Source: Polytrichum commune
Lineage: Eukaryota; Streptophyta; Polytrichopsida; Polytrichales; Polytrichaceae
Length of the DNA stretch: 64,000 nucleotides
Assembly (NCBI GenBank): GCA_950295325.1
Contig: OX485804.1
Location: forward strand, 6,822,001 to 6,886,000
Reading direction: 5' to 3'
This document shows positions 33,987 through 46,200 of this stretch, in pieces. A program made the position numbers and the translations under genes. Below the pieces are notes generated by a model. The model did not search any database. It was not told where the DNA came from and was given only the letters and a program-made list of their open reading frames with translations. Each line of letters begins with the position of its first letter. Position 1 is the stretch's first letter.

Positions 33987-36659
33987 ATTGTCATGTTTAA
34001 AATATTGAGATAAAACTCCCTTGTTTATGTGTTTTGTGATTTCAATTTGGGAGGTGAAACCTTGTGAATTCGTAACAAATGGGTATCTATGTTTTAGGGG
34101 TGCACACTCAATACTGTATTGAGTGTCATATGGTACTTCATGTCATTGGTAAATTTTCTAATGACACTTCTTTTGAACAAGTTTACAAGTATTGTCGAAG
34201 ATGATTGAAATTTCGATGAAATTCATGCCAATCGTTAAAAACAAAGTTGGGTATGTTATGCATCCTAACATTTTTTGCAATGAAATTATGTCATGGATGA
34301 TTAAAAATTGGATGCAAAATCACCTAGTAAGTTACAGTAATTACAACACTATAAAAATCTATATTGTCCGAATATTTTTACAAGTAATGACAAATATAAT
34401 CTTAGGTTTACATTTAGTGTTGGTGACAATACACGGGCGGTTACTATTTGCATTGAGCAAGACAAATAAAATTGGTGACACTAAAGACAACGTTTTGTGT
34501 AGTTTTTTATTTTTGTGATTGTTGTGCAAGTAAATGGTGTCAGAAGTGTTCGAAGTTGCAAAGGTGGAAGTTCCTTTGATATGGGAGTTGTGGAGACAAG
34601 AGCAGAAATTTTAGTGTCAGGGATTGACAAGATGCTCAGTGTCGGAGTCCTTTGGGGTTTTTTCATTAGGAGTGGTTTGCAATGAAGTTTGTGTTGCGAA
34701 CATGTGCAATGGTCCTTTGTCCAGTAGGCACTAGGTCATTAACATTACGAACAAATATTTTATTCACGCCGGCCTTGAAAGAGATTCAGAGTTTCTATCT
34801 ATTTGTGAACCTGTAGGGGCTTCAACCGGATAGCAGATGATGTGGGTAAGGTTTGCAAGAGTTGTTTGGTTGATTTTTCTTATTCTCTATCTTCTGCTTA
34901 TCAAATCTACGTCTTACAAACTTATATTGCACTAGAAAATGTATGATGAAACACCAACATAAACTATATTGAAAATCATATCTTTAACCAAATGCATAGG
35001 TCCTCCCAATTGTGTTCATTATTGAATGCGGAGTAGTTAAATAACTTTAAAGACGTAGTCCATTATTTTGAGAACATTGATCTTCACCTACCACACACCA
35101 ATCGAATATAAGTGCCCAATCAAGAAAAGCAACCAAATAACACTTGCATATCTTAAGGTATTGAGGCCTTAAAGTGTCACTTTAAAAAACTTTTATTATT
35201 TCAAGAAGGTTAAGTAGATTGGAGAACAAAATAAATAAAAATTCATAGAATAGCAAATCTATAAAAAGTCTACAATTTTTTTAATAAATTCGTATGCAAC
35301 CTTCATAATACTCAAAGCTTTTTATTGTCAACTAGGGGGTCTATTGATGTTGGATTGCTAAGTGAGATCCCAAACAAATCAACCTTATTGCAGTTGAGGA
35401 TCTTCTATTAAATGAAGTTGTTGTCTCCCTTCTGTGGATCACTTCTTACACCGTCTCGTTGAACAGATAGATCCCTAATTAGTCATTCTAATTGGTCAAA
35501 GTTGTTGCTCTTCTAAAAGTGTTTTTACATCTTTACACTGTTATTTTGAATGGCCAAAATGATGCTATTCTACACTTAATGCCGCATATGATTAATCAAC
35601 TTTAACAATGACTTAGTCGATGGTCCCATTGCACTCGTTGATTGCTTAAGAAGTAAAAATAGGTGTCACCAAAAGGAAGGTGACGCTTTAAAGCCTCAAT
35701 ACCTTAGTGGTTGTATGAGACAGAGAAGGATCAAGGAATGTGGGTATTATTTGCTTCGATTTTCGCGTTCTTCTACTTCTACAAATTATATTTACGCAGT
35801 GAAATTTGTGTTGCATTAGCAAATCTTCAATGAAGCAAATCTAACAAAATTTGAAAAAATAGTCCAATCTCTTTTGAACAAGTTACTTTATGGTGTTTGT
35901 TCTTTGATCATCACCAAACCACACACCAATCGAATGTAAGGGTCCAATGAAGAAAAGCAACCGTATAACATCCGCACACCTTAAGAGACTCTGGTGCAAG
36001 AGTGTTGAGTTTTTGTAGCCCCAACTATCCAGTTTGTGTGGCAAGTCATCTTACAGTAGCAGTGTTAATGTCGAGCTTCTCTTCTCCACGGTTTGTACAA
36101 TGCTGAGGCTGGGCTGGCTTTACAAATGCTTGTACTTCAGTAAATGTAACACTGTTGAATGATTATAAATATGATTGTTCTACATTGACGCTTAGGTGTG
36201 ACTGGAAATGCTCTACGAACAGACACTCTATTCACTCCGGTTGTGGGGTTCGCTTCCGCTGGAATTCTTCTGCATCTTCGATGGTCTTGTCTGCAATGCT
36301 TCCTATACTTGAATTCTTCTTCCCTCAAGCCCACAATACTAATGCCCGGAACACTAATACTTCTTAGAGGGCATTAGTATTGCAGGCTAGAGGAAAGGGC
36401 CATAGCCCCGTCCCTATCATCATGAACATCGGAGCTCTCTTATTATTCCTCGGATACTCTCGTGGGAGGACTTGCCCATCGCTTCCCAGAAGTTCAAACC
36501 ATCCCCACGCTCTTTATATGCAACTGAAAAAACAAACTCAGCATTCCAGACACTTGTGTACCCTGACACTCATTGACTTTAAACAATGATTAAACTTTAT
36601 GATTCATATATCTTACTCTGAAACTTTTGCGTGATCAATCACATTGGATACACAAGGTT
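33987..36659. other. Intergenic with small repeats
   Basis: A short palindrome ACACTCAATAC/TATTGAGTGT lies near 34,107-34,128. A block around 35,090-35,160 is repeated directly around 35,925-35,990 (ACACCAATCGAAT, AAGAAAAGCAACC, ATAACA, ending in CTTAAG), flanking the inverted-repeat element below. No gene recognised; the frame at 34,192-34,518 is unassigned. Confidence 0.4.
35153..35707. mobile_element. 555-bp element with about 28-bp terminal inverted repeats
   Basis: Left end TTAAGGTATTGAGGCCTTAA...GTGTCAC and the reverse complement of the right end (TAAGGTATTGAGGCTTTAA...GCGTCAC) match at nearly every position. No open frame of note. It sits between two direct repeats (35,090 and 35,925 blocks), so it may have moved into, or mediated, a local duplication. 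Superfamily unknown. Confidence 0.6.
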
Positions 36660-37195
36660 GACACATAGCTGAATGAATTCTGTATCGCGAGGACAGTCAT
36701 AAGTTTAGACGCGATTATGAAGGTTATTCACAGTAAGACAACCAAATGCATTCAACCGGTTCGTATCCACAAAAACTTCAACATCGTACCCTAACAAAGT
36801 CCTCTTTGAAAACATTAACTGTAGTCGGCCCTCCCTTCCAAGACCAGGGAAGATCAAGTTCTAATTATAGAAGTCACAAAAATTTCCAACCCTAGGTACG
36901 CATGCATTCCCACTTCTTCCAGGAAAAATCAAGACATCTGCACAGGGCCCAGCATATATTTAAGAATTTTGTCCTACAAGGTCAAGAAATATGTCCAGTA
37001 CACTAGACCTTCAAAGAATGCAACTCGTAATTGCTGTACAGAATGGGCTCCGCGAACACGGTACCAACTAATGAATCGATTTGAATCAATAAATGGAGCT
37101 GCTGGGCCTATAACTATTGCTTACGGTACTTACGCTTCTAATATGCCTCTAGGCATCCCAACAGAATCTCTAATTTTACCTACTCACTACTTCCT

Positions 37196-39479
37196 CTACT
37201 TCCCGGCAACCATTCTGTTGGGTTCGAATACGAACTTTATCAATGATTCCTTGATGGGTAGCATCTCTGGAAATTCCTTCCATAGTTTACTGGCATCCAA
37301 TTCGTTGTTGCTCCGCGCCGCCACGATCACCTTCGCTTGCTCCTCCAGACTGAAATTCACCCATGTCAACTCCGGGTCGATGTACTCCTTGTACATCTCC
37401 ATGATCTCGTTGTGGCTCACCACGCCCGGATTCGTGAAGTTCCAGATGCCCCGCAGGTTGCGCTTTGCCATCTCGATGGAGATGGGCAGCAGCTCATCCA
37501 AAATCGTCATGCTGTTAGGAATGTTCACGATCTTCTGGTACCGTGCAATCTTCGTGATGAAATTGCGCGGATTCTGCAAGTCCGAAGTGATGGGCATCCG
37601 CACGCGCAGTGTGCACACATTGTCGAACTCGCTCAGGAGCTCCTCCACCTGAAAATTCATTTAAACGATTCTGGGCTTAGAAATAGATTCACCATCGCAC
37701 CACTTCATAACAAAACCTTCTTGCACCTCAATGCCTACTAACCCACCAGAATCACTCCCCATGCCTACATCAAAAAACTCTCAACCCCTTCAAACCCACC
37801 AAAATCAACCACTGTGCCTACCGTAAAAATTTGGAAACCCTTCAAGCAAACCGAAATCGATCACTTACCATGGCCTTCGTCTTCGAGTAGTACGACCCGA
37901 AGAAGTTCGGCTTGTCCTCCTCTAAGAACCCCACGCCGCTGCCCAGCTGGTGCTTCTCGTCGTACTCGAAGATGCAGCCCGTCGCGAAGTTCACCAACAG
38001 CAGATCGTTCTGCTTGCAAACGTCCGCCAGCGTCAATGTGCCCACCACGTTCGCGCGGATTGTCTCCACCTTGTGGCTCTCGCACCAATCCACGTTGGGC
38101 CTGCCCGTCACTCCTGCCGCGTTGAACACGTGCGTCGGCTTCACGGTGGCTATGTCCTTCTCCAACTGGCTCCGATTCTCCAATCGCCCGCTGCCGTACT
38201 CGTAGCAGATCCCCTGTTTCTCGCAGATCTTGCCCAGCAGGCCCCCGATCCACCCCGTGCGCCCGTAGATCAGGAACTTCAAGTTAGGGTCTTGCACTCT
38301 GTTCTTCAACGGACCCGCCACCTTCTCCACCAGGCTGTGCAAGATTCCCCCGTTCGGGCTCCCGTTCGCCTTCGCGGCCGACCCTGCCTCCCCGACCTTC
38401 ATTTCCTCGTCCCCTCTCTGCAAATCGGCCAGCTTCTCCACCCCGGGCATGATCAACGACCGGGGGTGGGGCACCAAGGCGCCCGACACATCGCCCCACC
38501 AATCCGGGTTGCTCGTGTACCAATCCTTCGTTTTCTGCAACCCCTCCGCCCACGTCGTGCGCTCCTGCCACCCTAATTTTATTAGCTTCGCGTCGTCCAA
38601 AAAGTACCGCTGGTCGTTGAACGGCCGGTTGTCCACCATCTTGATCATCTTCTTGTAGTCCAGATTGAACAGCTCGCAAATGTCCTTCGCCACATCCAGC
38701 ACTCTCCTCTCCTTCTTCGTGCCGATGTTGTACACATGTCCCACTACGCCCTTGTGCAATACGCACTCGAATGCCTCCGCCACATCCTCACAGAACAGAT
38801 AGCTGCGGACGTTCGATCCGTCGCCGTGGATCGGCAGCGGCTTGCCCTGCATTGCCAGCAGGATGAACTTCGGGATCAGCTTCTCGGGGAACTGGTTCGG
38901 CCCGTACACGTTGTTCCCGCGGGTCGTGATGAACGGCAGCCCGTACGACCGCCCGTACGCCATCACCAACATCTCCGCGCCCGCCTTCGTCGCGGAGTAA
39001 GGGTTCGTGGGCAGCAGCTGCGAAGCCTCGTGGTTGCCCACGATGGCGTCCTCCTCCGTCTCGCCATACACCTCGTCCGTGCTCACGTGGATGAACCGCT
39101 TGATCTGCCCCGTCACCTTGCACGCCTCCAACAGCACGTGCGTCCCATAGATATTGTTCTTCGTGAATTCGAAGCTGTTCCCGAACGAATTATCCACGTG
39201 CGTCTGTGCCGCGAAGTGCATTATCGTGTCGATGCCCTCCGTGATCAGCAGATAGTTCACCAGATCCGCGCTCGCAATGTCGCCCTTCACGAACTTGAAG
39301 TTCTTCGACGACTTCGACGGCGACAGGTTCTTCAGGTTCGAGCAGTAATCCAGCTTGTCCAGCACCACGATTTTGTATTGCGGGTAGTTCCGGATCAACC
39401 GGTTCGCCACATGTGACGCAATGAACCCGGCCGCGCCGGTGATCAAAATATTCTTCGGGGTATACGCCGAATCCCCCAT
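37196..39479 (-). CDS. RHM: Trifunctional UDP-rhamnose synthase, copy B
   Basis: Two exons, 39479-37869 and 37648-37196, separated by a 220-nt phase-0 intron (donor GTAAGT rather than GTGAGT of copy A; same TTTTCAG acceptor), encode 687 residues. All active-site motifs of both domains are present as in copy A: GAAGFIA, TDE, YSATK, GRTGWIGG, YSKTK. The protein differs from copy A at one position I can see, Met instead of Lys at residue 683 (NRMVAGK), beside the C-terminus. Silent substitutions are scattered through exon 1. The function is conversion of UDP-glucose to UDP-L-rhamnose. Nothing suggests it is inactive. The diverged upstream region may give it different expression (inference). Confidence 0.97.
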
Positions 39480-40045
39480 CGCGAAACAAAAACCCTCTAC
39501 CGCACGCTCAACTACGCGTTCGGTTCCAAAATCCTATCTTCCCCAACACACGCCCGATGTCAAAACAAACTCCCCGAAACCGCGAAACCCACAACACGCC
39601 CACCACATAAAAATCCAACAAAACCCCACCAAACAAAACACCCCTCTTCCCACTCCTCGAATCCCAAACAAGCACAAATCGGTTCCCAACCCACACGTAA
39701 CCACCACTAACCCTCACCACCGACTGCCCTTCCCGCAACCGCAGAGTTTGGATCCAGAGAGAAAACACGTCGAAACCTGCAGCACAGCGAGCGTCCTTCG
39801 AGACGTACCTTGATTCCAAGAGCGGCCTGGGGCCGTCCAATGCATGCGTAGCGGCTCTCTGGAGACGATCTGCAACAAAACTAAACATCGGTGGCACAGT
39901 GAGGGCGTATGTAAGCTGAACGAAGAGAGGAGGAAGAACGCACCGGGCCTGCCAGCATCCGCCCCGCACTCTCCGCGTCGTGGCGCCCTCCCTTTTTTCG
40001 CGCCTGCCCGATCTCCCAGTTGCCTTTTTGTGCACCCTGCCCGCT
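39480..40045 (-). promoter_or_regulatory. 5' flank of RHM copy B
   Basis: Matches the copy A flank closely for about 400 bases, then diverges around 39,890-39,960 where copy A has different sequence, then matches again. The difference block would be a natural place to look for copy-specific transcription. No TATA box or start site could be assigned. Confidence 0.35.
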
Positions 40046-41214
40046 CATGATGTTTGGCTTATTATTTTAGCCGCAGGGCTACGGGTAGGGGAGTTCAAAC
40101 AAAGCCCCACGGGCAAGTCACGTGTCCTTATACCACTGGGCCCAACGCCCCCTTGCTTTACATGATTATTCCCCATTTGGTTCAATTTTAGTTAACACTC
40201 GGACACCGGTCCCTTTTGTTTCCCATTAACAATTCCAAAGGCTAGAGAACTGTGCCTGCCAGATAATACCTTTTGAAGCAATTTAATAATTGTATCTTAG
40301 AAAAATAGTGGGCCTACGTGGGGGCATGGGAACTATATTGGAACATTGGATTTATGTATGTATTGTCTTTCAGGATATGTAATAGGAACTATGATGCTTG
40401 GCGCTTATAATAACTCTTAACACATCTAGAGTTGCTTAACTCTTAACATGGAGTTGGAAACCTTTGGAGGGGGAAAATGGCTTGCCGGAAGAACACAGCC
40501 CCGCTCGATTTCTTGCTCAAAATGTATGTCTTAGTGGGATTGTTCACGCATTACTAATAATTAGCTAATACATGTCAAGTTGATCTATAACAATTACCTT
40601 TGCTTTGGATTAAGAGTAGATATGTGCTTGGTTGCTGCAAGCTACGGTCCCATGTAGGATTAGAGCATATATGTTTGCAAGCTATTATTAGGCTAAGATA
40701 TCCATGTCCAACTATGGACATTCATAGGGCAACGTAACAAGGCTCTTGGTGGAGAAAGGTGGACATCATCATATCTATGTGCCAAATAGGAGAAACAAAA
40801 TGGGAAATTTCTTGAGGAGGTCAAATATGGAGAAAGAGTCCAATTTGATTGATGTTCGAGGAAATAGGGGGTGGATCTCAGGGGATGCTTTGAAACATGA
40901 TGAGGAAATCGTGACCGAGGTTATGCATGAGGCAAGCCAACGCACATCAAAAGATGGTCTTAACCCTTTCAAGGCATAAAGTGGTGAGATCCTTCCCTTG
41001 GGTGTTGAAAGGAACTTTAATGGGTTCTTGGTTAAGGGGGGGGGGGAAACTTTTAAACCTAACTTTTTAAGGTTTGGAGATTTGGCTCCAAACCATAAAC
41101 CATAAATCATGAGGAAACACCCTAGCATTTTGTAAGAATGTTGGCAAAGGTTGTTCATTCGTGTCTAGTAATGTGAATGATGCGGTACAAAAGACGTTGA
41201 TGTTCTCCCCATTT
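40046..41214. other. Intergenic leading into copia remnant
   Basis: No recognised gene. An 11-G run lies at 41,036-41,046. Minus-strand frames at 40,775-41,158 may be decayed downstream copia sequence but carry no motif I can name. Confidence 0.3.
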
Positions 41215-41800
41215 AGATCAAAATGGGCGACATGCATGCTACAACGTTAGATTCTAGGTTTTAACCCCAAAAATCTTAGCAATCTAGCATTCCCACACAG
41301 GTTGCACTTATCGCATATGCAAGGCTTCTGAGCATACGCACGTGTGCAACACATGGCCTCCTCATCCTCCACATTTCGTCATGTGTAACAATCAGCAAGA
41401 CCCTTGTTAGATATCGGTTTAAGGTATAAACCGTATTTGCCACTGCTTCCGTCCAAAGTGATTTCTCAAATTTTTAAGCTTCAATCATACGCTTTGCCAT
41501 TGCAACAACGGTTTAAATTACACACTTCGTTGGTCCAATGTCTTCATGGCATGCTCTCAATGATGTGTTCCATCAAAATTGCATCAAAATCCTTCGAAAT
41601 GGAGTCTTCTTCGCTCGTCCACTGAAACGCCTTGATTTCGTGCTTCGATTGTGTTTCTACAAATGCTTGGAACTCCTTAAACCTCTCTATATGAGCTTTA
41701 TAAATTATCGGTCTCATGATCAAAACTAGTACATCGTAGAAGACTCCCAAATGGCTCTCTCTTCTGACACAAAACATTTAATTTTCCCTCAAACTTTGCC
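41215..41800 (-). pseudogene. Ty1/copia integrase remnant
   Basis: On the minus strand, 41,700-41,545 reads IERFKEFQAFVETQSKHEIK, then SKDFDAILMEHII. It corresponds to the copia integrase core before and after the usual D-N-G-G-E-F, which is corrupted here (TSEEDSI). After a frameshift it continues MAKRMIEA, SLWTEAVANTVYTLNR and RRPCVAHVRMLRSLAYA, the typical copia integrase C-terminal run. Multiple stops and frameshifts; no LTRs located. Confidence 0.8.
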
Positions 41801-42420
41801 ATGTGTCATGCTCCCATTTGTCAAAACCCCACTTGTATCCCATGACATTGGGGGGGGGGGGGGCAGGTGGAAATAAATATATGGAGCAAATTTCCGACAC
41901 GGATTGAAGTGGGACTACAGAGTCAGGGGTAAGTCCCGGGGTTTGTTTAGGAACGCGTCTTCCCTTTCTGCATAGTCCTTGGACATTGATTCATTGCTCA
42001 TTCACAGCGTCCCCGTGTTTCTGTCCTACAAGCTTCACGAAATGTGATATTTAGTGAGACTCACTATTTGGAATTACGCAATGATATATCTGTTTATTGT
42101 ACATCTCATATTTTACCAACAAATGTTAAACTGGTAGTTTGGACATTCTAGAACATTGATAACTTTACTTAACAAGAATTTATTTGAATAGTAAAAAGAT
42201 ATAGCATCATGTAAATCCAAATAATAATTCACACTAAATATCATATTTGATGTATTGTTCCTCGTGTTGTCACGTCCGAGTTGATTATTTCAATCTCTGC
42301 ATTCTTGATTTTCTATCATGGCTCCAAGGATGAGAGTGCCATTGCACGCTTCAAGCTCGAGAAATAAGTCATTCTTCCTTTAAGTAGTTTGAAGCGTCTG
42401 TCACAATTGCAGTTACTGGG

Positions 42421-43276
42421 ATGGACATTGGCATTGCACTTCTTATGAGTTCGAGGAAGTTTCTTGAGGAGGGATGCCTGGTGGATTTGTACTCAATCGA
42501 GCACGGTGGTGCATTGACTCACGAACTTTTCCAAGTGATGGTCAAGGGGAATTTTAGTAGTTTTCCAGTGTTGAGCAAGAAAATCAAGCATTGTTTGGGT
42601 TGGGATGAGTGTCCTCTGATAGGGCATGATGCCTCATGTACGAGGTTGAGAGATGAAGGGTTGCATACCTCCTTGGGTATGGTTGGGTATTGCATGAAAG
42701 TAATGGGAAAAGCATTTTGAGTTTGTGCACCATAATGTTTCGGTAGATGACATAAATAATGGGTAATTAGAGTAGGTAGAATCTAGGAAGGTTGATTTGA
42801 ACAATTGTGTGAGCCTTTTGCATAGCAACATATTGCAAAGGGCCCATCAATGGGGCCGTTTTTGCACAAAGAAGCACGTGGGTGCCACTCTCCCCGACAC
42901 TTTATTTCACATGTGCAAAAGTGGCCAATTCTACCCAAATACGACTTGGGTCATTCCATTGTGGTCTGTGGGTATGGATGTTGGGAGGGCCACATCCATA
43001 TGAAAGATCGTGATGAATCCCCATCCTATTGAAATGGAGGACAATCCTAATGCCTTTTTCATTATGGTGTCGGGGGTGTCAAACGCGAGGAACTTCAAGT
43101 CTCAAGAGATAGTGCATGACCATCGCAACGAGGAAAGACGACTCAACTGTGTTCTTTGTCATAGTTATGGTTTAGAGTCAAATGCAAATGGTGCAAATTT
43201 CCATATGCAATGGTTAGAGAAGGATGTTTGGAAGTGGGTTGCTAAAGGCGTTGACAACATTGGAGCCATTGGTTAG
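42421..43276 (+). pseudogene. HUH endonuclease-like (Rep-type transposon) remnant
   Basis: The first frame (42421-42720) has EHGGALTHELFQVMVKG and, about 55 residues on, GLHTSLGMVGYCMKVMGKAF. The second frame (42,797-43,276, one stop) has LLHSNILQRAHQWGRF, FHMCKSGQFYPNTTWVIPL and MNPHPIEMED. The layout, a GG.L.H..FQ box followed by a G-x-V-G-Y-C-x-K box, is what I would expect of a single-tyrosine HUH nuclease with a degraded HUH motif and a candidate catalytic Tyr. Replitron-type proteins come to mind, but this is recognition by pattern only. A frameshift near 42,720 and stops break it. Confidence 0.4.
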
Positions 43277-43279
43277 CTT

Positions 43280-46200
43280 CACGGTCTGCCTACATGCACA
43301 ACATTGGGGCCGGTGGTGTTGTCGGACAAGCGAGGGTCCCTTGACGGTGGCTCCTATGTTGCAATCGACTCCGGTGGCATGCCCAACACAAGGATCTCCA
43401 TAATGCCCCTCTATGTCCCAGCGAGGGGCCTCCATAAAGTATCAAATGAAAAGGCCTTCTAAGCCGTTGATGTACTAGTTTTTAAATATCAATAAAGTAA
43501 ATGCTACCTATGACAGAAGTGACATGTTTTTTTCTTTCTAGTTGTTTCTTTTTTGGATGCCCTCTCTACCCCCCCCCCCTTTAAAAAATAGATCTCCCAA
43601 AATAACCATGATTAATAGAACCCCCAAAGGTATGACAATACATTGTTTGACATAGAAATATTTGAAGCTAAGATTTTATTTGGACAAAGATTATGGGGTA
43701 TTGTGGGTTGATTTCCGTTTAGAAGAGTGATTCACTCCTTCAAAAGTTGCAAATTTGAATGGTCAAAAGACTCTAGAGAGAAGAGAACACTTCTAAATTG
43801 ATGAGAATGAGAATGCGTAAAAGCCTATTTTGTTGAAATCCCCTTAAAATTGGAGGTGTGGGTAAGAGGTGTCCAAGTTGATCATGTGTGATTGAACATG
43901 CTCTAACCCCTAAAGGTCCAAGCCTTTTTACACATATTAATACATGTTATTCATGTCAATTGACTCATTGCAAGGCTAGAAAGTACTTACGTACTCTGTG
44001 AAATTAACTTGCTGATATCTACTTAAAGATGACATCCATATGTACATTCTCAAATAACTTGGTGAATTCCATGCAACCATGGTTGGGTTAAAAATAAACG
44101 AGATTCCTCCCAAATCAAGGATTCATAGCCTCATGTTAAAATTTTGTTGTTGTTGTCGTCCTAAGCATACATAGGTTTATAATGTTTCAAAACGCAAATG
44201 TTGATTAAGGCTATTTATGATTGATACATAGAGAAAAGTTTGCTTGAGTGGAAAGTAATACTAATTTAAGATATGTATGAGTAAATATTTTTATGTGTTA
44301 TATGTAATGATGAATAAAAAGTCTTTAAGTTTCATTTAACTATATTTGGTGTGTATTTCTTATCAATTATTAATTTTAAGTAATTACAAGGGCCAAAGCA
44401 TGGTAAAGTGAACAAAAGAAGTGTATGTCTTTCAATTACGATATAAATTTCATATATAATAAGGGAAGTAAGCTCAATTCTATACAAAATTTCATTTCAA
44501 GATCATGGAGTCCTCCAATAGGTTTAAACCAAATATACTACACAATTCGTGCCTCATTAGTATTAATTATGAAGATGCATATGAAGTAGATCCTTAACTA
44601 AGTGGTATATTTGAGCTAGAACTTACTTTATTTCAAGCTGTGTTATGATTTCGTGTCTACAAGAAGTAGTTGGCAAGATCATATTGTATGTCGATGCGCC
44701 AAATTTTTGGAAGTAAAATACATTTTCTAAAGGTCTACTTCACCCTCACTTTCCGAAAACCAACAAATATGGAAGTAGATTCTACAAACTTTAGAATCTA
44801 CTTCTATGAATATAAATCAATTTTGGGGCACTATAGGTTTTGAGTTGTGTATAAACTACATGATGTATGTTGTAAAGGCATGTTTGCAACTTTTGTTTTT
44901 GGAGAAGTGGAATTGGACATGGGAATGACATTGATAATTCAACCACATCACAAAGTTTTGGGGGTAAGGCTTCACAACACATTTGGTGTACTAGTACAAC
45001 AACACTAATTGTATTATGCTAAGGACTGCAAATGCAACTCATTGGTTATTGTAGACGAACTGTTAATGATCACCACTGTCCATTTTGAGGGGGCATGTGT
45101 CACTTGGAAGGGTCAAGTGAGGTTTGTGGATCAACCGAACATAATCAACATCGAGAATAACGAGATTGGAGTGCTTTTAGAAGTGTCTTGACATGAGCTT
45201 TATTCTCAAGAAGATATTCAGATGTTCCTTGATAATTATTAAGGTAAAATGAAAAATCAATTGTATTTTTAAAATTTCAATATATTTGTGTTGAATGGTA
45301 TAGTCACTGAGTTGGTGTCCAACATAGGCCATCACTAGTTGAACATACATTGCATGTGAGAACTTACCTTTTCGAAGGACATGAATGGAATGGAAAATCA
45401 GTTTTTAGGGACATGTAACACGGTTTTGTGTGTGAGACCCCTACAACACACTTGAAAGTGAACAAAGCACCCCTCGAAGACTTTGGCATTGATAACAAGA
45501 ATGTTGCTTCCACCCTCTCTTCCACCTCCATGAGACCGAGATTGAACTTTGAAACCTTAATAGAGCTATTCATAAAGACCCTCAAAGAGAGACGAAACTA
45601 TAGGTTTGACCCTTCTTTGAGAAATCTTCCTATCCAGAGCTCTTTAGCTCGTTTTGTATCGAAGTCTATTTTGAAAGTTGGGTGAAACTCTGGGGACTTT
45701 CTTTCTCCATCTCAAAAACTTTGATAGCATTTTAAGATCTAAAATAGGGTATGTATATGATGGCCCCTCCCAACCTGACTTTGGCTAAGCCTAAAAGTTG
45801 GTTCTAAAAACACGGCCTTCACACCATCAACACTATCTAGTGTTGAGCCTAGTTGGCAAATGATGTGGCATGGCTTAAAAGTGGAGGTTTTAAGCCTCAA
45901 GCACTGACCCTCCCATCGGCAGCTATACATGAGGCAAGAATGTAGGACCTTTAAAAGTGTCACCTCCCACCCTTGTGATTGGTTGCTTTTAGCCTTAGCC
46001 ATGAGGGCACGAAGAGCTCCATTAACATAAACCCATGGTAAGATAGATGAGTAGTAAGGGATTTGGGGATGGGACAAAAACTATCCAACATTCATTGCTT
46101 GGTAGATAAAACAATGAACACGTGTGAAAGCGACATAACTAAAACCTACTCAAAAATCTCTGGAGCAAGTTCTTGTAGGTGCATTAGGATAGCCGGATGC

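Larger units (their letters stand above)
36660..40045 (-). repeat. Duplicated segment, copy B (RHM gene with flanks)
   Basis: Direct partner of 7690-11130, same orientation, about 29 kb away. Near-identity covers roughly 36,985-39,890. Beyond this the flanks share only blocks, including CGTCGTGGCGCCCTCC near 39,975 on the 5' side of the gene. Confidence 0.85.

Noticed and set aside
33513-34518. Frames at 33,513 and 34,192 as genes
   Set aside because: Short, no motif, no splice partners; left unassigned.
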